Source: an uncultured Parasphingopyxis sp. | GTDB taxonomy: Bacteria; Pseudomonadota; Alphaproteobacteria; Sphingomonadales; Sphingomonadaceae | Direction: 5' to 3' | Length of the DNA: 64,000 bases | Assembly: GCA_947259005.1 (NCBI GenBank) | Contig: CAMYKP010000006.1 | Coordinates: 248,001 to 312,000 of the forward strand | Part shown: positions 9,576 through 17,570 of the stretch, piece by piece | Numbering within the stretch: position 1 is the stretch's first letter | Layout: every line of letters starts with the position of its first letter | Position numbers and translations under genes: made by a program | The notes under the pieces: model-generated | The model's input: only the letters and a program-made list of their open reading frames with translations | Databases searched by the model: none | Told to the model about the DNA's origin: nothing

Positions 9576-10823
9576 ATGCCTCGCAAACTTAGCAACGCGC
9601 TCACCTCCCTGTCGGTCAAAAATGCCAAACCCGGTCGTCATGCGGACGGCGGCGGACTGCATTTGCTCGTTAAGAAAAGCGGCGCGCGATCTTGGGTTTA
9701 TCGCTTTATGCTCAACGGGCGCTCGCGCGATGTTGGCTTAGGTGCGGCGGCTGGGCTAGATGCCATATCGCTGACCGATGCGCGCGACACTGCGGCGGCG
9801 CTTCGCCTGAAAGTGAAAGCAGGGATCGATCCGCTTGAAGAACGCGACAGGAAGGCCGCTCAGGCGCTTTCAGAGGCTCAGGCAGCCCATGTGGCTGGAA
9901 TAACGTTTGAGGCCGTTGCCAAGGCTTATATCGCTGCCAACGAAGGTAGCTGGCGCAATCCGAAGCATCGCCAGCAATGGCGCAATACACTCGCCACATA
10001 TGTCTTTCCGGTGATCGGCGAAATGCCAGTCGGCGAGATTGGCACGGCAGATGTGCTGACAATCCTGGAGCCGATCTGGCAAGAAAAGCCCGAAACTGCC
10101 AGTCGCATTCGGGGGCGGATCGAAACTGTGCTCGATGCTGCCAAGGCGCGCGGCTACCGTGAAGGCGAGAACCCCGCGCGCTGGCGCGGCCACATCGCAC
10201 AAATCTTGCCTGCCCGCCCACGACTGACACGCGGTCATCACAAAGCCATGCCCTATGAAGCGATTCCCGAATTTTTCGGAAAGTTGCACCAGCGCGAAGC
10301 TGTTGCCGCTTTGGCACTGGAGTTTCTAATTTTGACCGCAATGCGCACGAGCGAAGTGATTGGCGCGCAATGGAGTGAGATCGATCTGGAGAAAGCGCTC
10401 TGGACGATACCAGCCGAACGCATGAAGGCTGCGAAAGAACATCGCGTGCCACTATCGCCGCGCGCGATTGAGATCTTAGAAGGCGTGAAGCCATTTGATT
10501 CCAAGTGGCTTTTTTCTGGCGCGAAGGGCGGCAAACTGTCGGGAATGGCAATGTCCATGTTGCTGCGCCGTATGAAACAAGACTGCACAGTGCATGGGTT
10601 TCGCTCCGGCTTCCGTGATTGGGCAGCCGAATGCACCGGATATGCCCATGAAGTATGCGAAATGGCGTTGGCGCATGTGATTGGCAACAAGGTAGAGGCA
10701 GCTTATCGGCGCGGCGATCTATTTGAAAAGAGGCAGAGGCTCATGACCGATTGGGCTCTCTACTGTACCAATGGCAGCGCGGCTGGGTCTGAAATTTCGC
10801 CAATCCGGGGAGCAGCGGCATAA
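9576..10823 (+). CDS. int: Tyrosine-type site-specific integrase
   Basis: This 415-residue integrase has an N-terminal DUF4102-like arm-binding region (KNAKPGRHADGGGLHLLV), a core-binding SAM-like domain at about 110-200 and a catalytic domain. The catalytic Arg lies in TAMRTSEV, the HxxR motif in HGFRSGFRDW, the second His in ALAHVIG, and the nucleophile Tyr in EAAYRRGDLF. It is predicted to cut and rejoin the 3' end of tRNA-Ser. The gene starts about 215 bases inside the left repeat and is transcribed away from that end. Full length and intact. Confidence 0.95.
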   Translation: MPRKLSNALTSLSVKNAKPGRHADGGGLHLLVKKSGARSWVYRFMLNGRSRDVGLGAAAGLDAISLTDARDTAAALRLKVKAGIDPLEERDRKAAQALSEAQAAHVAGITFEAVAKAYIAANEGSWRNPKHRQQWRNTLATYVFPVIGEMPVGEIGTADVLTILEPIWQEKPETASRIRGRIETVLDAAKARGYREGENPARWRGHIAQILPARPRLTRGHHKAMPYEAIPEFFGKLHQREAVAALALEFLILTAMRTSEVIGAQWSEIDLEKALWTIPAERMKAAKEHRVPLSPRAIEILEGVKPFDSKWLFSGAKGGKLSGMAMSMLLRRMKQDCTVHGFRSGFRDWAAECTGYAHEVCEMALAHVIGNKVEAAYRRGDLFEKRQRLMTDWALYCTNGSAAGSEISPIRGAAA

Positions 10824-10886
10824 AGATAGGCGATTAAAAACTCTGAGATCGCAATATCCTTGATTCGGACAAGGGAGAATATCCAA

Positions 10887-12095
10887 ATGACATTCACTGC
10901 GGATAGTATACGCCCCAATTCGATCTCTTTCCGAACGGCGATCCGCGATTTGTATCAGCGCGTAAAAATTGAGGTATTGGGAAGCGATCCTGCGCCTTGG
11001 TTCGAGGTTGACCCCGCCGAAATTGAGATATGGGCAGAAGGTGATGAGTCTGCTTTTATTGATCGCAAGAAACTACAAGAACGAACCACGCTCGTGATGC
11101 AGCGGGGCATATTGTTGGGTGAAATTCGCGCGCATTTTAGTGATACAAACGAGACCCACGATATTCCGTGCTGGGCATGGGAGAAAGCCGAGCGGAACGA
11201 GCATGTTTGGTTTGAGGGTCGGTTGCCATTGGACGTGTTTCTCCCTGAGGAATGGAGGAGATGGTCTAATCACTCTGTTTTTCTTGATCAGGAGTCATTC
11301 GAAAACTGGATGGATGACCAAGATCTATCCGACGCGGGCACCTTGCCGGAGCTACCCGGTCCGATCGATTTTGCATTAAAGCCTGCATCGGATTCCTTCC
11401 GGCCATTACCAAACATACCGTACGTCGCCCTTTCCGAAGCATTGTCTTGGATTGCTTTCGATTTTGCGCTCGATAAACACGAGTTATATCAGGCTATTTG
11501 CACTCATGCTTTTGAGGAAATTGACCCTCAATCAATTCTGGCTAGTGCGATGGAAGGATTGGCTCAGAAAGGCAGCGATGGCAGCATCGCATTTCGTGGC
11601 AAATATATGCCCGAACCATCCGCCCGCGAGAAAACGGTAAGGACCGAGCCGATCGATCCCGTGAGACTCCATGATTATGCCCAATTTGATATTCTGTATG
11701 ATGCCCTGCGTTACGGGACTGGCTCAACACGCATTGCAGATGGGAACACTGTCGAAGTAATGTTTCAAGAGGGTCTGCTCGACTCCTATCATTCGGTAGT
11801 CGTGTGCCGTGCAGACATTCTCCAATACTTTCCTGCAAACAATGAACCGAGTTGCGAACCGATCCCGACTTCGTCAGCTGAGCGCGCTCCTTCGGTAAAG
11901 GCTGGCAGGTCGCCTGATGATGATCTGATCATAAAAAAAGCCGACGAAATGCATGCTCGCGGAATCACTGGCTATGATATTGCGAAGATGATGAGACACG
12001 AAAAAGGATTTGAGAACGCTGGCAATGTTTGGGTCCGTGAATTGATCAAAGGCAGGTACAAGTCGGGAGGGCGGCCGATAAAGAATGACGCATAA
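10887..12095 (+). CDS. Unknown protein with C-terminal helix-turn-helix-like segment
   Basis: This 402-residue protein is not recognised. The start at 10887 is chosen for the AAGGGAGA site 11 bases upstream; a TTG at 10860 would extend it. It is soluble, acidic and rich in Trp, with no signal peptide. The last ~60 residues (DDLIIKKADEMHARGITGYDIAKMM, quoted in part: ARGITGYDIAKMM) resemble the short helical DNA-binding tails common in element-borne proteins of alphaproteobacteria. It lies between the integrase and the AlpA-like gene, so a role in element maintenance is plausible but unproven. Confidence 0.7.
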   Translation: MTFTADSIRPNSISFRTAIRDLYQRVKIEVLGSDPAPWFEVDPAEIEIWAEGDESAFIDRKKLQERTTLVMQRGILLGEIRAHFSDTNETHDIPCWAWEKAERNEHVWFEGRLPLDVFLPEEWRRWSNHSVFLDQESFENWMDDQDLSDAGTLPELPGPIDFALKPASDSFRPLPNIPYVALSEALSWIAFDFALDKHELYQAICTHAFEEIDPQSILASAMEGLAQKGSDGSIAFRGKYMPEPSAREKTVRTEPIDPVRLHDYAQFDILYDALRYGTGSTRIADGNTVEVMFQEGLLDSYHSVVVCRADILQYFPANNEPSCEPIPTSSAERAPSVKAGRSPDDDLIIKKADEMHARGITGYDIAKMMRHEKGFENAGNVWVRELIKGRYKSGGRPIKNDA

Positions 12096-12188
12096 TAAGT
12101 ACGCATACCGTCCCGCATATGCGCCATTTGCTGCGTAGTTTTTTCTAGAGTTTGGTTGCCTCGGTTCCAACATAACCAAGGAAAACCG

Positions 12189-12377
12189 ATGCAAACCGAT
12201 AAGCCCGATCTACCTAAGATCGCTTACTCCATCAAAGAGGCCTGCCAAGTATCTAGCCTAGGCCGGACCACGATTTTCAACCACATCGCTGCGCAAAGGC
12301 TGAAGGCCGTTCGCGTAGGTGGGCGGACGCTAATCCCGGTGGAAAGCCTTCACGCCCTTGTCACCGGGGAGGTTTGA
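12189..12377 (+). CDS. AlpA/excisionase-like MerR-type DNA-binding protein
   Basis: This 62-residue protein consists of one winged helix-turn-helix unit: YSIKEACQVSSLGRTTIFNH, then RLKAVRVGGRTLIPVESL. This is the layout of AlpA and phage excisionase proteins, which activate integrase genes or direct excision. AAGGAAA precedes the ATG. It begins the coupled cluster that runs to 14614. Confidence 0.82.
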   Translation: MQTDKPDLPKIAYSIKEACQVSSLGRTTIFNHIAAQRLKAVRVGGRTLIPVESLHALVTGEV

Positions 12378-12380
12378 GCC

Positions 12381-12569
12381 ATGCCCCATAGACAAAACCC
12401 GACCACAAAGGGCCGGGTTTCGCGGAATAGCTTGGTAGGCGCTTCCGACGACACTCATACTCTTTCAACGTATCGTACTCAACACCTGATCGAAAGTTTT
12501 GGCATTCGCTCAGAACGCGCAGCAATGCTCGCCACCTTTGCATTCGGAGGAGCGGCCAATGACCAATAG
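12381..12569 (+). CDS. Small unknown protein in the replication-like cluster
   Basis: This 62-residue frame starts 4 bases after the AlpA-like gene and overlaps the next gene by 11 bases. The C-terminal half (HLIESFGIRSERAAMLATFA) looks like a helical unit of real protein. No motif gives a function. The tight spacing supports it as a gene; no stronger evidence is seen. Confidence 0.55.
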   Translation: MPHRQNPTTKGRVSRNSLVGASDDTHTLSTYRTQHLIESFGIRSERAAMLATFAFGGAANDQ

Positions 12570-12879
12570 CTACCCCGAAAATCCCGGTGCGAAGGGACCG
12601 GATGGCACAAGCCAGGAAGCGGCGAAAGCCATTGCGGCTAATGTTTCGCACCTTCGTCGGGCAGCCATGGCGGCGTTGGCGCGACTGGGGGAGGCGACTC
12701 CCTTGGAAGCCGTGGCGATTACTGGCGTGTCCCGAGAATCTCTCCAGCCGCGATTTAGCGAGTTGCGGGCAATGGGACTTGTCGAGCCGACCGGTGCGCG
12801 TCGTCGCAATCCCAGCGGAAAGCGTGCGTCGGTTCTCCGCCTAACCAAGCGCGGGCAAGAGGTGATTGCCAATGATTAG
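12559..12879 (+). CDS. Winged-helix transcriptional regulator-like protein
   Basis: The 106-residue product has an Ala-rich helix, then a MarR-like winged-helix: ATPLEAVAITGVSRESLQPR as the helix-turn-helix and GLVEPTGARRRNPSGKRA as the basic wing, ending LRLTKRGQEVI. It resembles DNA-binding proteins that help replication or control in integrated elements. AGGAGCGG precedes the ATG. It overlaps the next gene by 8 bases. Confidence 0.7.
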   Translation: MTNSYPENPGAKGPDGTSQEAAKAIAANVSHLRRAAMAALARLGEATPLEAVAITGVSRESLQPRFSELRAMGLVEPTGARRRNPSGKRASVLRLTKRGQEVIAND

Positions 12880-13645
12880 GCGGCGCAGCCGAAATAGGGT
12901 GAATGCCACCGGGCGAAATGAAACCAGCCGTTTCGCCCGGCTGGACTATCGCATATTGTGCAGCAACGCATATCGGGCACTCAGCCCCAATGATCGATCG
13001 CTGCTTGTCGAGCTGCTGATGCTCTACAATGGCGAGAATAACGGCAGCCTGTTCCTGAGTGTACGTGATGCTGCTCATCGGATGGGCATTGCGGATCTGT
13101 CTGCTGCAAGCCGGTCATTCGATACGCTCCAAGTCTTGGGGTTCATCCAACTGACTCAGGAAGCCTATTTCCGGGTGAAGGCGTCCAATAGATCGCGGGC
13201 GCGTTGTTGGCGATTAACTTGGCTTGCCGGACCAGGGCGGAAAGCTCCGTCTTGGGATTTTATCAAGCGCGAACCTGAGCCGAAGACGAAAGCGCGGAAA
13301 CGGATGGAGCGGGGTCAAAAGGCGCTCAAGACATTCCGCCGTGCAAGGGACAGCGGAAAATTGCCGGTATTGGATTCCGATACGATGAGCCCTTTTCGAC
13401 GTGAACTAGGCGATGCACCGGTATTGGAATCCGATACGCCAAACCATGAAAATGGCGGCTTACAGCCAAATAGCAGTGTTCCGGATTCCGCCACACACAT
13501 AGCTATACCATGGGGTGCGGGGGCGACGAACTACCTCTTCGGCTGGTGGCAGTCAGACTGGTCGCCATCACTTTCAATCTGGATCGTAGGTGCGCTGATC
13601 AGCGCAAGCAATGCGCACGAGATGCGCGAAAGGAAAGCGGCATGA
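12872..13645 (+). CDS. Replication-initiator-like helix-turn-helix protein
   Basis: This 257-residue protein has a basic N-terminus (RRRSRNRV) and a first domain with a winged-helix look (LSPNDRSLLVELLMLYNG, then RDAAHRMGIADLSAASRSF). The middle is basic and linker-like, with a short repeated phrase: PVLDSDTMSP and PVLESDTPN, about 22 residues apart. The layout recalls phage or plasmid replication proteins with a DNA-binding front half. It is joined by overlaps to the genes on both sides (the stop forms ATGA with 13642). The function is inferred from shape and context only. Confidence 0.65.
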   Translation: MIRRRSRNRVNATGRNETSRFARLDYRILCSNAYRALSPNDRSLLVELLMLYNGENNGSLFLSVRDAAHRMGIADLSAASRSFDTLQVLGFIQLTQEAYFRVKASNRSRARCWRLTWLAGPGRKAPSWDFIKREPEPKTKARKRMERGQKALKTFRRARDSGKLPVLDSDTMSPFRRELGDAPVLESDTPNHENGGLQPNSSVPDSATHIAIPWGAGATNYLFGWWQSDWSPSLSIWIVGALISASNAHEMRERKAA

Positions 13646-14517
13646 CGAAAGCAAAGACTCCACGGCCGAAGCAACAAATCAAAACGAAGGCAAAACCGAA
13701 AGAGCGAATAATTACGATCCCATTTTCCGATACGGAGAGCGAGGAAGAAGCCGCAAATATTCTGGCCAAGGAAATTCCTGAATGGGACAGTTTGGACAAG
13801 CACGAGCGAACCGATCTGACTCGGCTTATCCGCGCCTCTGACAAGAGCGGCACTCCAACAAAGATCAAGTTGGCTCGCAAACCTGATGGCGGTGGCTATA
13901 GCATCGAACCTGCTGGAAAGTGCGATCTACTGGCACTCCTGAAGCTCCAAGAAACCTTTGCATCCAATTCGATCGATCCGGTCAATGCGCGGGCGAGCGA
14001 ACTTCTCAAATATCTTGGCTCCGTCAACGCTGACAATGAGGGGCGATACAATGCGGCGCTTTCTTTTATTGAGAGCATGGCCCCGCAAAATCAGGCCGAA
14101 GCTCTTTTGCTGGTGCAAATGTATGTCACCCATGACGCCGCTATTCGGTCGCTAAGCATGATGGGAAGCGCGGAATGGGTGCCACAGGTCCAAACGTTCG
14201 GAAACCTCGCCACAAAGCTGCTGCGCGCGTCTCAGGCGCAAATGGAAACGCTCGCAAAGCTAAGGCGCGGTGGGGAGCAAACAATTCGGCATGTCCATGT
14301 TGATAATCGCGGTGGCCAGGCGGTCATCGCGGAGAACGTCCAGACAGGGGGGAGGGAAAATGGAAAAATCGACGAACAATCCCAAACAACCAAAGCTGTT
14401 GGCGCAAGCGCCACGTTGCTTAGCCAAGACCCGCAAGGGAACGGAGTGCCAATCCCCAGCCGTGAAGGGGCAACGGCGATGCAGGATGCACGGCGGGACA
14501 AATCCCGGCGCGCCTAG
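13642..14517 (+). CDS. Unknown element-associated protein, coupled to the replication-like gene
   Basis: The 291-residue product has a very basic N-terminus (KAKTPRPKQQIKTKAKPKER), a helical middle with the phrase FGNLATKLLRASQAQMETLA, and then LRRGGEQTIRHVHVDNRGGQ. I recall similar helical-then-GGEQT proteins as unnamed proteins in alphaproteobacterial integrated elements; that is memory, not a search. Its last 158 bases overlap the next gene in another frame. No enzymatic motif is visible. Confidence 0.7.
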   Translation: MTKAKTPRPKQQIKTKAKPKERIITIPFSDTESEEEAANILAKEIPEWDSLDKHERTDLTRLIRASDKSGTPTKIKLARKPDGGGYSIEPAGKCDLLALLKLQETFASNSIDPVNARASELLKYLGSVNADNEGRYNAALSFIESMAPQNQAEALLLVQMYVTHDAAIRSLSMMGSAEWVPQVQTFGNLATKLLRASQAQMETLAKLRRGGEQTIRHVHVDNRGGQAVIAENVQTGGRENGKIDEQSQTTKAVGASATLLSQDPQGNGVPIPSREGATAMQDARRDKSRRA

Positions 14518-14614
14518 GGGCAACCGGAACGCTTGGAAGCATGGTGGGCGATCTGGAAAGGCGATAGCGGCGGCGCGCTATTTGAAAGAAATTGCGCGAT
14601 TGGTGCAGGAATAG
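14360..14614 (+). CDS. HGGxSTG-type small protein
   Basis: The 84-residue protein carries CLAKTRKGTECQSPAVKGQ, then CRMHGGTNPGAPRGNRNAWK, followed by HG. This matches the small family with an HGG...GAP+GNxNAxKHG signature that is frequent in proteobacterial mobile elements and has no settled function. A strong GGGGGGAGGG site precedes the ATG although it lies inside the upstream gene. The two Cys before the HGG could bind a metal. It is the last gene of the coupled cluster; about 280 A/T-rich bases with no supported gene follow. Confidence 0.8.
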   Translation: MEKSTNNPKQPKLLAQAPRCLAKTRKGTECQSPAVKGQRRCRMHGGTNPGAPRGNRNAWKHGGRSGKAIAAARYLKEIARLVQE

Positions 14615-14895
14615 GAATTTTGCGCATTAAACGTTTGAGCGACCAGTTTATTTTCGCACATGATGAATACAGTAATTCGTTGATCATACTGCTTCATCTA
14701 CGTTGCGACCTGTATAAATCCATATTCAGTGCATAAATGGTTGTTTATCATGATGTTTTTGCCAATTGCTTCGGGCGATTTAATCTGCGCTACTCATTTT
14801 ACCACATAGGTAAACTATGATATTACAAATCCAACAACAGACCGAAAGAGGACGGTGAAAGTTATAATTGGAGATTGATTTGTGAGAAGTTGCAG

Positions 14896-15345
14896 ATGAA
14901 GACTTTTTCAGTCGCCTTGTTGTGCATATTTCTGCTTTCCTGCGGTTCCACTGACATTATCCCGGATGATAGTGAAGGTGTTAGTGCAAGCAGCGTGCCG
15001 GAGCCATTACCGGAAACTGACCCACCAACAACACCCACGCCAGAAGGGCCGGTTTGTCCACACGTTGCTTGCGTAGAAGGAACTACCCCAGATCCTGAGA
15101 CTTGCGATTGTGTAGGGCCAGATGACGATCGGCGGTCAACAGAAATTGTTGCTGATCCTGAATCACAGATTTGCGCTATGGTTTGTCCTAGCGACCTGGT
15201 CCTTAATTCCGACGAATGTCGCTGCGAAGTGCCTCAAAGCTCTCGCATCGCGCAACCCCGAATCTGTGCTCTCGCGTGCCCGGAAGGATATGATCCCAAT
15301 CGCTGGTGCACATGTCTGTCTGTCCTCAGTGTAGAGGAGGAATAG
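14896..15345 (+). CDS. Cys-rich lipoprotein with three Cys-motif repeats
   Basis: This 149-residue protein has a lipoprotein signal (MKTFSVALLCIFLLSC, lipobox LLSC), a Pro/Thr/Glu linker and three similar units: CPHVACVEGTTPDPETCDC, CAMVCPSDLVLNSDECRC and CALACPEGYDPNRWCTC. Each has four Cys in the pattern C-x3/4-C-x9/10-C-x-C, which in an oxidising compartment would give two disulfides per unit. The unit recalls small disulfide-knotted or protease-inhibitor-like repeats, but no family is certain. GAGAAG precedes the ATG. The frame extends upstream to a TTG at 14875, which would spoil the signal peptide. Confidence 0.75.
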   Translation: MKTFSVALLCIFLLSCGSTDIIPDDSEGVSASSVPEPLPETDPPTTPTPEGPVCPHVACVEGTTPDPETCDCVGPDDDRRSTEIVADPESQICAMVCPSDLVLNSDECRCEVPQSSRIAQPRICALACPEGYDPNRWCTCLSVLSVEEE

Positions 15346-15481
15346 AGTCGATTTTTTGGAGATACCGCAAAAGATCCCGATTATTTCTTGGAACGTCTCC
15401 GGCTGCTATTCGACACAGCTTCTTGTTCCGTAACTTCTTCCGTTCGATTCAGCTTTGAGCCGGAATCCAGCTAGATCTCAA

Positions 15482-15763
15482 TCAATTCGGGTCGGGTGTT
15501 CGCGGTATGCGAGGAGGTGGTGGTGAAGGCGGTTCTGGAGCCGGAGCGTTAGCCGTTCTTGGTATGCTGCGTATGACGGTTATGATAGCTGCGCGCACCA
15601 ATGTAGGGTTATCTTCTACGCCCTCTGGTGTTGTAATAGATACTATGTATTCACTACCATCGCTATCGGCTAAATCATGCTCATCTTCCCAAACATCAAA
15701 GAGATTAGTTTGGCACGTGACGAGTCCGTTTTCTTCCCTAAGCTCGATCTTAATATCGCTCAT
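15482..15763 (-). CDS. Small acidic unknown protein with Pro-rich tail
   Basis: The 93-residue product has an acidic N-terminal half and a C-terminus of Pro-rich repeats (PAPEPPSPPPPRIP). A strong GGGGGGGGAG site lies before the minus-strand ATG, which favours this strand over the opposite-strand frame over the same bases. No motif is recognised. Confidence 0.6.
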   Translation of the reverse strand: MSDIKIELREENGLVTCQTNLFDVWEDEHDLADSDGSEYIVSITTPEGVEDNPTLVRAAIITVIRSIPRTANAPAPEPPSPPPPRIPRTPDPN

Positions 15764-15902
15764 TCTCCCCCCCCTTTATCAACTATAGTCTACCATAACA
15801 AAAAACATGAAACTGAACAATGTTCTCAAAATAGACTTACAATTGTTGAGTTGACTAACGGATGCAGACCAACCCCATAAAATCATTTGGAAACGTCTCA
15901 AT

Positions 15903-16061
15903 TTGGCATGGAAACAATTAGTTGGCCCCACATACGCAGTGAAGCTGGTTTCTATTGATACTAATTGTGCGACTGACCGACGCGCAATCGAGACTCTTGA
16001 TTCACTAGCCGCTGCGGGATTAGTCGTATTAAAGATGTGGGGATCGAGCGGTGGCAGATGA
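15903..16061 (+). CDS. Possible small ORF coupled to the next gene
   Basis: This frame is open from 15855 and ends with a TGA that overlaps the GTG start at 16051 by 11 bases. It has only TTG (15903) or a later GTG as start. The 52-codon translation (VGPTYAVKLVSIDTNCATD and on) reads like protein. It could be a translational coupler or the C-terminal stub of a lost gene. Confidence 0.35.
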   Translation: MAWKQLVGPTYAVKLVSIDTNCATDRRAIETLDSLAAAGLVVLKMWGSSGGR

Positions 16062-16563
16062 TTCAACGGGTTGTGGTTGGCTTATTATCGGAGCGATCGG
16101 GCTCTACGTTTTCTACGGTGGGTCGCAGAGCTCAAATGAAGACGAGCGATATATCGCAGATACACTGGGTATCTCCCAAGAACGAGCGGCAGAGCTACTC
16201 GATGCTTATGGTGACCCCGATGACGCCATCGACGAATATCGCGACATGTATCGGGGGCCACGATACGGAAGCTCAACCGTTTATTATCATGGCGGACGTG
16301 AGCGGGAGCCATTTGACGAATATGCAGCGCGCGACGCAGCCGAACGAGAACTAGAAGCTGAAGGATACGACTACAGCTATGGTTGCACGATAGACTGCTC
16401 TGGCCACGAGGCGGGATGGCGGTGGCGCGCGGAGAATGGATATTCGACTCCCGGCAACAGCAATTCATTTGATGAGGGCGGGCGAGCTTTTGATGAAGCT
16501 TTAGAGGACCGCGTTGCTGATATGCGGCATAGTTATGAATTAGGCGAGAACGTAGAATATTAG
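16051..16563 (+). CDS. Unknown protein with CSGHEAGW motif and N-terminal membrane segment
   Basis: The 170-residue product starts at GTG and has a short hydrophobic segment near residues 9-23 (GWLIIGAIGLYVFYG), then an acidic helical part and a distinctive motif YGCTIDCSGHEAGWRW followed by SFDEGGRAFDEAL. The two Cys and His could bind a metal. I recall CSGHEAG-type modules in small phage and element proteins, but no function is known to me. The single membrane segment suggests an inner-membrane anchor. Confidence 0.65.
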   Translation: MADDSTGCGWLIIGAIGLYVFYGGSQSSNEDERYIADTLGISQERAAELLDAYGDPDDAIDEYRDMYRGPRYGSSTVYYHGGREREPFDEYAARDAAERELEAEGYDYSYGCTIDCSGHEAGWRWRAENGYSTPGNSNSFDEGGRAFDEALEDRVADMRHSYELGENVEY

Positions 16564-16609
16564 ATTACATAGCCATAGCAAGTTCGCCTTTGGAATGAAT
16601 GAGGCAAAT

Positions 16610-16972
16610 ATGATGCAAATATTTCGAATGCTGATTGGTTTGATGGCATTAGCCGGGATGGGCTCTCCAGTGCAGGCACAGTCCGATTTTGATATGCTTT
16701 TTGGGAATGATGCCTTGACGACATGCACAGCAGACGAAAATTTTGCACAAGATATATGCCTCGGTTGGGTTTACGGATTCCGAGACGCAATGTTGTTTTC
16801 CGCAGCCAATGGAGGTCCATGTCATTATGAAGTGCCGGATCGCGTGACGCTTGGGCAGATGGTCGACGTTTTAGTCCGAGCTTTGAGATCTCATCCAGCA
16901 GACCGCCATAACCCTACCGCAGTTCTCGCCAGCCGAGCGTTTTCAGAAGCTTGGCCGTGCCAAACGGAGTAG
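16610..16972 (+). CDS. Rap1a/Tai-like exported protein (copy 1)
   Basis: This 120-residue protein has a signal peptide (cleavage after GSPVQAQ) and four mature Cys: TTCTADE, ICLGWVYGFRDA, GPCHYEVPDRVT and EAWPCQ. The spacing of the Cys, the C-x-G-x-x-x-G-x-x-D helix, the P-x-x-V-T step and the final WPC fit the Rap1a/Tai-type periplasmic family, known as immunity proteins against type VI amidase effectors. ATGAGG before 16610 supports that start over 16595. No secretion system or effector is nearby, so it would act as an orphan protector. A second family member lies 150 bases away, convergent. Confidence 0.7.
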   Translation: MMQIFRMLIGLMALAGMGSPVQAQSDFDMLFGNDALTTCTADENFAQDICLGWVYGFRDAMLFSAANGGPCHYEVPDRVTLGQMVDVLVRALRSHPADRHNPTAVLASRAFSEAWPCQTE

Positions 16973-16984
16973 ATTCTGCAATTC

Positions 16985-17080
16985 GCAAACATTCCAGTCC
17001 ATCGCGCGTCGCCATTCGAGCGCAATGCCACTCGGCACCTTGCTGCACCCAATATCGCCATGCACTGGCGACCCGCACTT
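16985..17080 (-). pseudogene. Truncated copy of the thermonuclease-like gene 3' part
   Basis: Read on the minus strand it encodes CGSPVHGDIGCSKVPSGIAL followed by EWRRAMDWNVC, aligning with CVSPMHGDIGCRMVADGYAL plus EWRRYGNAC at the end of the intact gene at 17571-17975. DNA identity is strongest over GCATGGCGATATTGGGTGCA (the fragment has GTGCATGGCG). The upstream part of the gene is missing and frames shift, so this is a remnant. With the intact gene it brackets Rap1a-like copy 2. Confidence 0.75.
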
Positions 17081-17121
17081 AACGACCGACCACATCTCAT
17101 CGTATTGAACTGCACGATGGC

Positions 17122-17508
17122 CTAGCCATAAGTTGAGCAAGGAAAGGACTGCTTCAAGACGTACGCTACTGCGCTACTACCGGAGAAGTGACGAAGCTGA
17201 GGTTGATCCTGCCAGAATTGGACCAACAGGTCTCTTAGTTGGCGGGTTGTTGTTCCGTGGGGTAAGCAAAATTCTCTTGTGACGCCGCGTGTGTCGTAAT
17301 CAAGAATCAAGGCATCGTGAGCACCGACAATATACCCTTGGCATACTGCAACAGCTGCTGCCTCATTACTGATACACATTGGATATAGGTCATTGCCGTT
17401 GTGGAATGTTCCGCTCCCCTGGATCACTTCCAAATTGGACTGGGCATGCCCACTAAAGGGCAGGGCGAGAGCTAACAGGATCAAAATTCGCTTGCAGTGA
17501 ATTGCCAT
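17122..17508 (-). CDS. Rap1a/Tai-like exported protein (copy 2)
   Basis: This 128-residue protein has a signal peptide ending LPFSGHAQS and Cys at PMCISNE, VCQGYIVGAHDAL, EFCLPHGTTT and SFPCSTYG, the same four-Cys plan as copy 1 with a CxGYxxGxxD helix. GGAGAG six bases before 17508 sets the start. It is convergent with copy 1 and likely follows the nuclease gene at 17975-17571 as an operon. The two copies differ greatly, which suggests different cognate effectors or old divergence. Confidence 0.68.
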   Translation of the reverse strand: MAIHCKRILILLALALPFSGHAQSNLEVIQGSGTFHNGNDLYPMCISNEAAAVAVCQGYIVGAHDALILDYDTRGVTREFCLPHGTTTRQLRDLLVQFWQDQPQLRHFSGSSAVAYVLKQSFPCSTYG

Positions 17509-17570
17509 TAGTCTCTCCATCATCCCACGCCCACGATTTTACTTCGATAGCAAATAAATGCGAACTATCG

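Noticed and set aside
15507-15788. 93-codon plus-strand frame over the same bases as the minus-strand gene at 15482
   Set aside because: The minus-strand gene has a strong GGGGGGGGAG site and sensible composition; the plus frame lacks both.
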